Below, in pieces: positions 8,087 to 16,328 of a DNA stretch of 64,000 bases (positions are counted from its first letter, which is position 1; every line of letters begins with the position of its first letter). Made by a program: the position numbers and the translations under genes. Under the pieces are notes generated by a model. That model was not told where the DNA came from. It saw only the letters and a list, made by a program, of their open reading frames with translations, and ran no database searches. The stretch is taken from the NCBI GenBank assembly GCA_016720145.1, contig JADJXV010000028.1, forward strand, positions 248,001 to 312,000. The letters run 5' to 3'. This DNA is from Ignavibacteria bacterium. Its GTDB lineage: Bacteria; Bacteroidota; Ignavibacteria; Kapaibacteriales; UBA961.

Positions 8087-9997
8087 TCATTCCACCATCA
8101 AGCTCATTTTATATTGTTTTTGAAGTTGCTTGGCGGAGTCTTGAGCGGATGCAATAGTTGCAAAACCCCATATTTTCACACGATACGACGGCGCTTTATT
8201 TATCACCATACGTTCGTAATATGCTTTTTGCCCGCGATCTTCCCAACGTTCGGTCATTTTTAGCGCTTCGTCTTCCGTTGCTACTTGTTCGGCGGCGATT
8301 TCATACGGTAGCAATGCCGGGTCCAGCCAGCGTATTTCCACCCGTCGATTCGCAATTTTCTGCCATACTTCTTGTTCGTTGTAATACAGCGGCTTACGAT
8401 TACCGGCAGCCCGGCTGCGTATTTGTGAACCATTGACTCCTTTGGCGACCAACATTCTCCTCACCGCTTGCGTGCGTTGAAGTGCAAGTCCAATTGCATC
8501 GTCATCAGAGTCATCATTGCTGCTATGTCCAATTAATTCAATGAGTTTGTCGGGATTGTCTTTGAGGATTGCGGCGAGGAGTTCGATAGTAGAAGTATAC
8601 CCATCATCAACAATTGCATTGTTCTTTTCAAATAAAGCCACCGCCTGATACGATGGAAATTCACCGGAAGTATCCGCATAAAACATTGCCTTGTCTTGTA
8701 ATACAGCGCCGGACTGTGAGAAAGAAAGCAGAGCGTTTGGAGTAGGGCAGGGAGCACCTGTTAGAGGCAAAGTAATCTCGTAATATGCTTTTTGCGCTTG
8801 ATTAATTTCAGTCATAATATCGAATACTTCACTTGTATTCGAAGCAGGTACAGAGTAGAATTTTCCACCGGTAGCAGCCGTAAGGTATTTCAACGTATAG
8901 GATTCGGCAGGTTCGCCAAGCGAAATGACATAGATCGGAATGTTTTGGTTACGGGCTGCTTGTATCACATCTTTCGCTGTGACGACCAACGAAGCATTAT
9001 CTGAATTAGAGGTAATAAGGATCACGTATTTATGGTCAGTCGGTGAGAACCGAAGCTTGTCAATCATCGATCGAGTCGCTTTATAGACCGAGGAGAGTCC
9101 TCCTGTCGGTGGAGCGGAAAGATAGGTAAAGATTGAACGTGCCGAGTCGGAAGTCGTGAGAGGTACTGCTTCGGTAGCGAGCGTATTAAACGTCATAACA
9201 TCGACATAATCACTTGGAAAAATTGATGTTACGAATGATTGAATCGATGAAAATACCGAGCTTGCATAGTCAGACATCGACACTGATCTGTTCATTGCGA
9301 TGCCAATCGTTACGGGAGATGTATTGGTTTGAGAAGTTATAAGTTGGGGTAATTGTGCCGTAGATTTATCTCCACAATTCAAAATTCCACTCCAGATTTG
9401 TTGGTCATTTTTATCGAGTCCACCGACAAAACTGCCAAGTTTGTCAAAAAGGACAGCGTGTATTTTGCCAGATTCGCTACCATTTTTGGGGGGAATTGAC
9501 CGAATCACTTTCAAAGCGACAGGTTCGGGTGGCATAGGTGAGGGCTGCGCTTGTTTATTTGATGAACGTAAATAGGTGGATTCTCCATTAAAAGTAGGAG
9601 GTTGAATCTGTGCTGAAGTTGAATTTAACTGTGGTGGTTGTGAAGGCTCAATAGATGCAGAACTCGGTAATTTTTCACCAACTTTACGATTTGGATTCAC
9701 GCGAATTGTCCAATCTTGTGAGAGTGAATCTCCGCCGATTTGGTAACCGGTGATGCGATAAGTACGTGTGACCATTGGTCGCGGAAAGAATTTATCGGAT
9801 GGAGCAAAGTGTTCGATTTCCCCTGAAATCTTCACACTATCGACATTGGCAAATGTCCAATAGAGAGTGGCTTCTTCGCCTTCGTTGATATCGGCCGAAC
9901 CTCCAAATTGATCGAGGGTAATTTTAGGTTGCGAGCAAGCTGCGCAAAGCGCTAAAGCAACAAGGGAAGACCGAACTAAAGTAGTATATTTATTCAA
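8087..9997 (-). CDS. Lipoprotein with VWA, OmpA-like and SPOR-like domains
   Basis: 636 residues. A lipoprotein signal ends LCAAC (Cys about 20). After an Ig-like segment and a Pro/Gln-rich linker comes a von Willebrand A domain (about 225-400, VTIGIAMNRSVSMS ... YVILITSNSDNAS ... IPIYVISLG), then an OmpA C-terminal peptidoglycan-binding domain (about 475-575, IELIGHSSNDDSDDD ... ALQRTQAVRRMLVAKGV ... ANRRVEIRW), and a terminal SPOR-like segment (YRVKIWGFATIASAQDSAKQL). The MIDAS motif DxSxS has Asn for the first Asp (NRSVS). Probably anchored in the outer membrane and bound to peptidoglycan, presenting a VWA domain for protein binding. No obvious operon partner. Confidence 0.85.
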   Translation of the reverse strand: MNKYTTLVRSSLVALALCAACSQPKITLDQFGGSADINEGEEATLYWTFANVDSVKISGEIEHFAPSDKFFPRPMVTRTYRITGYQIGGDSLSQDWTIRVNPNRKVGEKLPSSASIEPSQPPQLNSTSAQIQPPTFNGESTYLRSSNKQAQPSPMPPEPVALKVIRSIPPKNGSESGKIHAVLFDKLGSFVGGLDKNDQQIWSGILNCGDKSTAQLPQLITSQTNTSPVTIGIAMNRSVSMSDYASSVFSSIQSFVTSIFPSDYVDVMTFNTLATEAVPLTTSDSARSIFTYLSAPPTGGLSSVYKATRSMIDKLRFSPTDHKYVILITSNSDNASLVVTAKDVIQAARNQNIPIYVISLGEPAESYTLKYLTAATGGKFYSVPASNTSEVFDIMTEINQAQKAYYEITLPLTGAPCPTPNALLSFSQSGAVLQDKAMFYADTSGEFPSYQAVALFEKNNAIVDDGYTSTIELLAAILKDNPDKLIELIGHSSNDDSDDDAIGLALQRTQAVRRMLVAKGVNGSQIRSRAAGNRKPLYYNEQEVWQKIANRRVEIRWLDPALLPYEIAAEQVATEDEALKMTERWEDRGQKAYYERMVINKAPSYRVKIWGFATIASAQDSAKQLQKQYKMSLMVE

Positions 9998-10115
9998 GGA
10001 TTGCTCCTGTTATATGTTCACAATCGAATCTGGTATCATTACAAATGGAAAATTACCGAATTTCCCGCTTGCAATCAAATTTTGAGGCTTATCTAATCAG
10101 CCGCACGATTATCGG

Positions 10116-11441
10116 TCAAACCTTTTCAAATGTAAGTGAACCGGTATTCCCGACATCCATCCGAATTGAATCACCACTTATAAATTCTCCGCCAAGCAGC
10201 TTCATTGCGAGTGGGTCAGCGACGTATTTCTGAATTGCTCTGCGCAAAGGGCGCGCTCCGAACTGGACATCATAGCCGATCCTTGCGATCCAGTCGAGAG
10301 CGTCGTCACTGACGTTTATTTCAATTCCTTCGACATGCAATTTTGCGGCGAGTTTATCGAGCTGTACGCGGGCAATCTGCCGTATCTCGCTTTGTGTCAA
10401 TGGCTTAAATAAAATAATCTCGTCGATTCTATTCAAAAATTCCGGACGCATTTTCTGACGTAGGAGTGCTACGATCTGGCTTCGTACCGAACCGAGAAGC
10501 TCATCTCGATTTTCATCTGTCATTTCGAGGATTTTGTCTTGAATATATTCTGTTCCGAGGTTACTGGTCATGATGATAATGGTATTACGGAAATTCACCT
10601 CACGCCCTTTGCCGTCGGTAAGGCGCCCGTCATCAAGGACTTGGAGCAGAATATTGAATACTTCAGGATGTGCTTTTTCGATTTCATCGAGCAGGACGAC
10701 GGAGTATTGTTTGCGGCGAACGGCTTCTGTGAGCTGACCTCCTTCTTCGTAGCCCACATAGCCGGGAGGCGCTCCGATGAGCCGCGATACGGAGAATTTT
10801 TCCATGTATTCGCTCATATCGATACGGACAATGGCGTTTTCATCATCAAAGAGGAATTCTGCGACGGCGCGTGCCATTTCGGTCTTGCCGACTCCCGTGG
10901 TGCCGAGGAAAATGAACGAACCAATCGGGCGATTGGCATCTTGGAGTCCCGCGCGCGATCTGCGGAGAGCGTTGCTAATAGCATGAACGGCATCGGCTTG
11001 CGCGACGACGCGTTGGTGAAGGCGGTCTTCCATGTGAAGAAGTTTTGTTCGCTCAGATTCCACCATACGCTGCACGGGAATACCTGTCCACTTGGCGACA
11101 ATTTCGGCGATATCCTCGGCATCGACTTCTTCTTTGAGCATTTTACCGGAGGATTGGACTTCACTTAGTGCGAGGTGAGCAGCGTCGAGTTGTTTTTTGT
11201 ATTCAAGGATTGTACCATAGCGGATTTCAGCGACTTTTGCAAAATTCCCCTGTCGCTCAAACTCGGCGGCTTGCACTTTAGCGTCCTCGATATCGGACGT
11301 AAGCTTTCGTATAGTTTGGATGTTAGATTTTTCAAGGTGCCAATGCGCCTTGAGTCCGTCACGCTTTTCGCGGAGTTCGCGGAGTTCTTTTTCGAGTTCG
11401 TCAAGGCGCTTGCGGGTAGGATTGAGAAGTGCTTCAGACAT
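10116..11441 (-). CDS. clpB: ClpB-like disaggregase half: M-domain plus second AAA+ module only
   Basis: 441 residues instead of the usual ~860. It begins exactly at the coiled-coil middle domain (LDELEKELRELREKRDGLKAHW ... GNFAKVAEIRYG) and continues through the second nucleotide-binding domain: Walker A GTTGVGKTE, the pore-loop motif GAPPGYVGYEEGG, Walker B VVLLDEIEKAHPEV, sensor 1 IIIMTSNLG, and the arginine region RPEFLNRIDEIILF. The N-domain and first AAA+ module are absent; an in-frame stop lies just upstream of the ATG and the next 600 bases do not encode them. AGAGG five bases before ATG 11441 is a good ribosome site, so the short protein looks like a real gene. It could assist or poison a full ClpB encoded elsewhere. 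Confidence 0.9.
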   Translation of the reverse strand: MSEALLNPTRKRLDELEKELRELREKRDGLKAHWHLEKSNIQTIRKLTSDIEDAKVQAAEFERQGNFAKVAEIRYGTILEYKKQLDAAHLALSEVQSSGKMLKEEVDAEDIAEIVAKWTGIPVQRMVESERTKLLHMEDRLHQRVVAQADAVHAISNALRRSRAGLQDANRPIGSFIFLGTTGVGKTEMARAVAEFLFDDENAIVRIDMSEYMEKFSVSRLIGAPPGYVGYEEGGQLTEAVRRKQYSVVLLDEIEKAHPEVFNILLQVLDDGRLTDGKGREVNFRNTIIIMTSNLGTEYIQDKILEMTDENRDELLGSVRSQIVALLRQKMRPEFLNRIDEIILFKPLTQSEIRQIARVQLDKLAAKLHVEGIEINVSDDALDWIARIGYDVQFGARPLRRAIQKYVADPLAMKLLGGEFISGDSIRMDVGNTGSLTFEKV

Positions 11442-11575
11442 AAAAACCTCTTCATTGGATTGTACAATTTACTACAGCTTCGGCTTTGACGATTTGGATG
11501 GTGAATTTGTCTAAGGGGAGGTGAGAAAATATCGAAGCTGAAATGGTACCTCAGCTTTCACGGCTGAACCAAATT

Positions 11576-11609
11576 AAACCTGTCAGGTTGAAGAAAACCT
11601 GACAGGTTT
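11576..11609. repeat. Perfect 14-bp inverted repeat
   Basis: AAACCTGTCAGGTT (11576-11589) and its exact complement AACCTGACAGGTTT (11596-11609) enclose six bases. Each arm is itself nearly palindromic (ACCTGTCAGGT). It lies between the divergent ClpB-like and endonuclease genes, so it is unlikely to be their terminator; more likely an intergenic palindromic repeat or a regulator site. Confidence 0.75.
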
Positions 11610-11628
11610 TGTTTATGTTGTTTAATTA

Positions 11629-11890
11629 CCCGTCAGGGCAGTTCTTAGTACTGTGCTTCAACACGTACCTATGAAACGTCCTGCTTATCCTTACTTTGTG
11701 TAAGTGTATGTTTCCTATAGCACCTGCGATTTGTGCTATCTCTGGTATATAAGATAGTTTTCAGTGTCAGGCTGCGTCTTTTTCACATGAAAATCCGACA
11801 CTTGATACTGTCACTTTTGGTAAGTACTCTATCCATCAGACGTTATATTGGTAAGTGTTTACGACCAGTTGTAACAACTGGTCGGACAGG
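11629..11890. mobile_element. MITE-like element, left of the endonuclease gene
   Basis: 262 bp bounded by imperfect inverted repeats of about 40 bp. The left end reads CCCGTC..CAGTTCTTAGTACTG then CAACACGTACC; the complement of the right end reads CCTGTCCG.CCAGTTGTTACAACTGG then AAACACTTACC. Each terminus can itself fold into a hairpin. An inner conserved stretch (ATGAAACGTCCTGC ... TACTTTGTGTAAGTG) recurs in the element at 13184-13447 and in the array at 14751-15110. No transposase ORF inside. A non-autonomous element is the best reading, with no target duplication proven. Confidence 0.6.
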
Positions 11891-12028
11891 AATACTTTAA
11901 TGTTTGGGTCTAATTTTTCAATCATTTTGGATTGAGATTCAAAATCAGAAAAAAAAGTAATTATGGCTTGATCGTTTTTTCAAAATCTATATCTTTTTCA
12001 CCTATTCGTACTATTGCCTAAAACTCTT

Positions 12029-12036
12029 TAAGTTTG
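12029..12036 (+). promoter_or_regulatory. Putative -7 box of the endonuclease gene
   Basis: TAAGTTTG matches the Bacteroidota -7 consensus TAnnTTTG, 37 bases before ATG 12074. No convincing TTTG -33 box at the usual distance. Confidence 0.4.
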
Positions 12037-12073
12037 CACAAATTTCTCAACACACACACACTATCAAGCACAC

Positions 12074-13150
12074 ATGAAAAAACTTTACCTGCTCTTATTA
12101 CTACTTCTTGCAATTACATCTGCGAAAGCCACGGTTATCGTAGAAATCCGCATATGCACATACAACCTTCTCAACTACTCCCTTGCAAATGAGGATGGCA
12201 GAACTGCCAAATTCAAAATGATTATGGACACTATACAACCCGACATACTTGTTTGTCAGGATGTAGTTGAAGCTCCGGCTGTAGCCAAATTCCTCTCGGA
12301 AGCACTCGACAAGAAATTTATGGCTTCCCCTTTCCATTCCGGCTATGACACACAAAATCAGCTGTTCTACAATTCCGATAAGATTGAACTCCTGTCAGCA
12401 GATTACTACAAAACATCGCTTCGCGATATAGCAGAGTATCGTGTGCGTTCTACACAAACTGGAGATACTATATTCATCTTCAGCGTTCACTTGAAAGCAT
12501 CCGACACTGACTCTGATGCAGTCCAACGTGGTCAGGATGCACGGATACTTTACGAGCGGATGGCTGAGAGAGATATTCAAAATGGTAAAATCATACTGGT
12601 CGGAGATTTTAACTTTTATTCTACTGAAGAAGAAGGCTATCAAGTGATAACCTACAGCCGCACTTTGCCTACACTCGTCGACCCGGTAGGTGATGGCTGG
12701 AAGCGGAACGATATTAGGTACCCTGCGTTCTATACACAATCAACACGAAATGTAGCAGATGCTGCCTGCGGTGGCGGTACCGGTGGTGGAATGGATGATC
12801 GGTTCGACTACATCTTTTTGTCACAACGAGTTATGGCTCGATTGATACAAGACTCCTACACACATTTTGGTAATGATGGAACAAGCCGAATCAATAAATC
12901 AATCGACAACCCATATAATACATATTACACTTCAATGATGGCTTCTAATCTCCGATGCGCCTCTGACCATCTTCCGGTATATTGTGATTTTTATTTGGTC
13001 GGACCAAGCTCGGTCGATGAAGATATTGATGGCACTTCAATATTGCCTTCTCGGTACTTTGATATCCTTGGGCGTGAAGTTGCTTCTCCTGAGAAGGGAG
13101 TGCTTTATTTGAAGGTGAGTGGGGGTAGGGTTGAGAAAGTAGTTGGGTAA
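12074..13150 (+). CDS. Secreted endonuclease/exonuclease/phosphatase-family protein
   Basis: 358 residues with a signal peptide (MKKLYLLLLLLLAITSAKA). The EEP fold is visible from RICTYNLLNYS (about 27) through QPDILVCQDV (the usual Glu of QE is Asp here), FSVHLKAS, the catalytic GDFNFYS (about 176) and the C-terminal ASDHLPV (about 297). EEP enzymes are Mg-dependent nucleases or phosphoesterases; the substrate is unknown. After residue 310 comes a shortened type IX sorting tail (YFDILGREV ... KGVLYLKVSGGRVEKVV) lacking the usual PNP segment, so T9SS export is likely but less certain. The gene sits alone between two MITE-like elements of nearly equal length. Confidence 0.8.
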   Translation: MKKLYLLLLLLLAITSAKATVIVEIRICTYNLLNYSLANEDGRTAKFKMIMDTIQPDILVCQDVVEAPAVAKFLSEALDKKFMASPFHSGYDTQNQLFYNSDKIELLSADYYKTSLRDIAEYRVRSTQTGDTIFIFSVHLKASDTDSDAVQRGQDARILYERMAERDIQNGKIILVGDFNFYSTEEEGYQVITYSRTLPTLVDPVGDGWKRNDIRYPAFYTQSTRNVADAACGGGTGGGMDDRFDYIFLSQRVMARLIQDSYTHFGNDGTSRINKSIDNPYNTYYTSMMASNLRCASDHLPVYCDFYLVGPSSVDEDIDGTSILPSRYFDILGREVASPEKGVLYLKVSGGRVEKVVG

Positions 13151-13183
13151 CGAAAAACATAAATTCCCAACTATTTTATATAA

Positions 13184-13447
13184 CCCGTCTTGGAAGTTCT
13201 TAGAACTGCCCGTCAACACTTACCTATGAAACGTCCTGCTAGTCATTATTTTGTGTAAGTGTTTGTATCTTATATAAATTACAATTTACAAAATCTCTAC
13301 AATACTTATAAGTTTCACCTTTGCAAACTGTGACTTTAATACAAAAAAAACGGACGTTCGATAACTTGAACTTTTGATGAATGAACCATCAAGCAAACGT
13401 TTCAGCGGTAAGTGTTTACGTCTGGTTGTAGCAACTGGACAGACGCG
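13184..13447. mobile_element. MITE-like element, right of the endonuclease gene
   Basis: 264 bp with imperfect terminal inverted repeats: the left end has CCCGTCTTGG.AGTTCTTAGAACT then GTCAACACTTACC, and the complement of the right end has CGTCTGTCCAGTTGCTAC then CGTAAACACTTACC. The inner block after the left end (ATGAAACGTCCTGC) matches the element at 11629-11890. The arms of the terminal hairpins differ between the two elements but remain self-complementary. No ORF of note. Confidence 0.6.
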
Positions 13448-13462
13448 AAAAATTTCATCTCG

Positions 13463-14434
13463 CTACTTCCCCACACTATCCACCATATCCGGATCCCCCA
13501 TTTTGCCGGCACGGTAGTCGGCTATACACTGACGGATCTCGGCTTCAGTATTCATCACAAACGGACCGTATGCGACGACCGTTTCATTGAGCGGCTTGCC
13601 ACCGAGGATTAGGAGTTCGGCGCCATCCTTGGCGAAAAGTGTAATATCCCGTTTGCCACGTTCATAGAGTACTACCTGATTGGGCTTAATTGCTTTCTGT
13701 CCTGCCACTTCGAGGGCGCCATGTATCAGATAGACAAAAGCGTTATGCGTTTCATCGGTCGGGATACTGAGTGTGCAATTTGGCTTCATGGTAATGTGAT
13801 AATAGAACGTCGGGGATACTGTTTCAATCTTCGATTTAGCGCCGAATAACTCCCCAAGAATCACCTTTGCTGAGTAGTCAGATGCCACTAGAGTACCTGT
13901 TTTGTCGATGTGATGCACATCAGTCGCAGGCGCTGTGAATTTGTATTTTGCAGGCATATTCAGCCAGATTTGAAAACCGTGATATAATCCACCATTGTCG
14001 TAGAGAAGCTGTCCGGTTTCTTCCATGTGGATCGCGCCGCGTCCCGACGAAAACATCATAAAATCACCTTTCCCAATCTGAAAATCGTAATTCAAGCTGT
14101 CACGATGATGACCATTACCTGATAGAAAATAAGTAGTTGGGATGATTCCTGCATGCGGGTGCGCATCGACGCGGAGCGGCTTGTGTTTGGGGTCGAGTTT
14201 TACCGGACCAAACTCATCAAAAAACACATACGGCGATACATAATCGGTATGGTCACCTGCAAAAGCGCGGAGCACAGGAAGTGTACCCACCATCGTTTTG
14301 TCGGCTGTGAGCACTCGATAGACCTTGCGTTCGGATTTGGAAGCAAAGAGTCCGGAATTGCTTTTGAGAATGACCGGAGTCGTGAGAACGGCACTGACAA
14401 TAGCCGAACCTTTTAAAATATCGCGACGTTTCAT
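13463..14434 (-). CDS. Exported pirin-family protein with Tat-like signal
   Basis: 323 residues. The N-terminus KRRDILKGSAIVSAVLTTPVI looks like a twin-arginine signal, unusual for pirins, which are mostly cytoplasmic. The bicupin follows: RVDAHPHAGIIPTTYFLSG (metal-binding HxH in the N-cupin), GKGDFMMFSSGRGAIHMEE (His and Glu ligands), HGFQIWLNMP, and a C-cupin with FVYLIHGALEVAGQ. Bacterial pirins include quercetin dioxygenases and redox regulators. A periplasmic iron-dependent enzyme is plausible. Alone on the minus strand between repeat regions; no partner gene. Confidence 0.85.
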   Translation of the reverse strand: MKRRDILKGSAIVSAVLTTPVILKSNSGLFASKSERKVYRVLTADKTMVGTLPVLRAFAGDHTDYVSPYVFFDEFGPVKLDPKHKPLRVDAHPHAGIIPTTYFLSGNGHHRDSLNYDFQIGKGDFMMFSSGRGAIHMEETGQLLYDNGGLYHGFQIWLNMPAKYKFTAPATDVHHIDKTGTLVASDYSAKVILGELFGAKSKIETVSPTFYYHITMKPNCTLSIPTDETHNAFVYLIHGALEVAGQKAIKPNQVVLYERGKRDITLFAKDGAELLILGGKPLNETVVAYGPFVMNTEAEIRQCIADYRAGKMGDPDMVDSVGK

Positions 14435-14507
14435 AGAATTGTTATTAAAATGGGAGAGAATTGATGGTTATTTACAAATTTTGCTACTCAATGTTTTTGG
14501 GTCGTAG

Positions 14508-14720
14508 GGGCGAATTGAATTCGCCCAAGTCGTGCTGAGTTCACAACGGCCGTACGAACACCCTTAACAGTTTGCAATGACACGAGGCCGACCTAAAGAA
14601 ATCCCCCGCCTAAGAAGGCGACCCCTTTATCAATGGGTCAAAGACTCAGCTACGTCCCCTTGATAAAGGGGAAAATGTTTGCGAAGCAAACGAAGGGGAT
14701 TTAAGGCGATGGAATAACAT
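14508..14720. repeat. Intergenic palindromic repeats, including the AAATCCCCCGCC element
   Basis: Begins with the palindrome GGGCGAATTGAATTCGCCC (14509-14527). From 14599 to 14643 lies AAATCCCCCGCC...CCCCTTTATCAA, the same 45-bp family that is embedded twice in the coding start of the gene at 35746. A roughly complementary half (CCCCTTGATAAAGGGG ... GGGGATTT) follows to about 14702, so the whole can fold as a long hairpin. No coding sequence. Confidence 0.65.
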
Positions 14721-14750
14721 TATGATTTATATAGTAATTATGTTGCTCCC

Positions 14751-15110
14751 TTCCGGTCAGTTGCTACAACTGACGGTCAACACGTATCAATGAAACGTAC
14801 TGCTCATCCGTACTTTGTGTATGCATCACCAAAACGTTCGACCTCGCTGAGGTCGTACTATCTTGGGTGTACATTTTGCTACAAACGTTCGACCTCGCTG
14901 AGGTCGTATTCCCGTCCGGTCAGTTTTTACAACTGACCGTCAACACGTACCAATGAAACGTACTGCTCATCCATACTTTGTGTACGCATCACCAAAACGT
15001 ACAACCTCGCTGAGGTCGTACTATCTTGGATGTACATCTTGCTACAAACATTCGACCTCGCTGAGGTCGTATTCCCGTCCGGTCGGTTGTAGCAACCGAC
15101 CGGACGGCTA
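14751..15110. repeat. Tandem array of palindromic intergenic repeats
   Basis: Two direct units of about 162 bp plus a terminal hairpin. Each unit has a GGTCAGTTGCTACAACTGAC-type hairpin, a conserved linker (AACACGTA.CAATGAAACGTACTGCTCATCC.TACTTTGTGTA, also present in the MITE-like elements), and two copies of a GACCTCGCTGAGGTC hairpin preceded by CAAACGTTC or similar. The last hairpin, from about 15073, is a long perfect palindrome (CCGTCCGGTCGGTTG-TAG-CAACCGACCGGACGG). No ORF. Confidence 0.75.
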
Positions 15111-15117
15111 ATAGATG

Positions 15118-15474
15118 CTAATGATCATTAGGGTTCACTAGCTGGAACCAATTACCGTCAGGGTCTTTGAAAGTGAGGCATTTTTCCGAATCTACTGTTC
15201 CGCAAATCACCACACCTCTTGCTGCTAATTCCCCTGCTGTTTTTTCGAGATTATCGGTATAGAACACAAGTCCAACTCTGGCTTTTGAGTATGTAGGGCT
15301 TTCATAGTCATTACTTCCCGGCCTGAGGAGTATTTCTACAGAATCCTTGCAAATCCATATAAAATTAGTATGTTGGACCGCAATTAACTCAAATTCCAGA
15401 ATATCTTTGTAAAAAGCCAACGAAGATATCGGATCTTTGACGAAGAGTTCGATATGGCCTGTGTGTAAGTTCAT
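15118..15474 (-). CDS. VOC (glyoxalase/bleomycin-resistance) superfamily protein
   Basis: 118 residues, one VOC domain of two beta-alpha-beta-beta-beta repeats: GHIELFVKDPISSLAFYKDILEF (His near residue 7 is a typical metal ligand), SVEILLRPG, then VGLVFYTDN, and LTFKDPDGNWFQLVNP (Glu is replaced by Gln in the usual GNxxEL). VOC proteins act in dioxygenase, isomerase or antibiotic-binding roles; nothing here fixes the substrate. Monocistronic, cytoplasmic. Confidence 0.85.
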   Translation of the reverse strand: MNLHTGHIELFVKDPISSLAFYKDILEFELIAVQHTNFIWICKDSVEILLRPGSNDYESPTYSKARVGLVFYTDNLEKTAGELAARGVVICGTVDSEKCLTFKDPDGNWFQLVNPNDH

Positions 15475-15506
15475 TGTGTATTGATTATTTTTGAAATTGA
15501 TTGTAG

Positions 15507-15514
15507 CAAAAGTA
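15507..15514 (-). promoter_or_regulatory. Putative -7 box of the VOC gene
   Basis: On the minus strand this is TACTTTTG, matching TAnnTTTG, and would place transcription start about 25-30 bases upstream of ATG 15474. No clear -33 TTTG. The rest of 15515-15767 is AT-rich and shows no gene. Confidence 0.45.
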
Positions 15515-15767
15515 AGAATAATTCGATAAATATACTACTGCAGTTTAGAGTTGAATTGAAAGGTGAGCACTGTGTCAATTACATAGCTCATACAAGTAAT
15601 TGACTAATTACTACAATTACTATATTATAATAATAGTTGGTGAGTAAAATTAGAGAGTTCTTGTTTTAATTCATGTCAGCCATAATTGCTTGATTATTTT
15701 TTGCAAATAGTGAAATGAGCATTCTGTAGCATTCTCGCTATTTGTCCTATCATACTAAATTAAATCT

Positions 15768-16328
15768 ATGATTACTATTCCGCAAGACCAACACGCTCAT
15801 TTAGCGCCGGTGAACGAAGAAGAAATTTTCAAACTCAACCGTCCACATAAAAATCTGCTTAAATTGTTTGTAATATATTCACTTACGAGTTTGATTTTCT
15901 TCCCGTTTGTGATGATCCCGATGTATTTTCGCTATCATACTCTGCGGTATAAATTTGACAGCGAAGGGATTTCAATTGCCTATGGAATTTTCTGGCGCCG
16001 CGAAAGCTATGTGACGTATTCGCGGATACAGGATATCCACGTCACACGGAATATCTTCGAACGCTGGCTGGGGCTCGGGACAGTGGCGATTCAGACTGCG
16101 TCCGGCAGTGCGAACTCCGAAGAATCGATTTCGGGAATGATGGAATTCGAACAAATCCGTAACTTCCTCTATGCTAGAATGCGCGGGATACATTCACCTC
16201 AAAAAGCGAGTCAAGTATCTGTGACACAAGGAAATACGACAACTAATGAAGAGCTTACATTGCTGGAGAGTATCCGCGATGAAATCCGCGCCACCCGCCA
16301 AGCGCTTGAAAGGAAACACAATGCTTAA
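15768..16328 (+). CDS. Bacterial PH-domain membrane protein, PH gene 1
   Basis: 186 residues. A hydrophobic hairpin (about 28-52, LFVIYSLTSLIFFPFVMIPMYF) precedes a bPH2 (YdbS/YdbT-like) domain: YKFDSEGISIAYGIFWRRES, VTYSRIQDIHVTRNIFERWLGLG and VAIQTASG. The tail is hydrophilic with EELTLLESIRDEIRATRQ. Proteins of this type sit in the inner membrane and are linked to envelope stress or export in a few bacteria; the role here is open. Its end overlaps the start of PH gene 2 by eight bases. The stretch from 15999 is the donor of the broken copies at 21040 and 25859. Confidence 0.85.
   Translation: MITIPQDQHAHLAPVNEEEIFKLNRPHKNLLKLFVIYSLTSLIFFPFVMIPMYFRYHTLRYKFDSEGISIAYGIFWRRESYVTYSRIQDIHVTRNIFERWLGLGTVAIQTASGSANSEESISGMMEFEQIRNFLYARMRGIHSPQKASQVSVTQGNTTTNEELTLLESIRDEIRATRQALERKHNA

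Noticed and set aside
10539..11168. 209-codon + strand ORF opposite the ClpB-like gene
   Set aside because: Shadow of the conserved ClpB frame; the ClpB motifs are unambiguous on the other strand.
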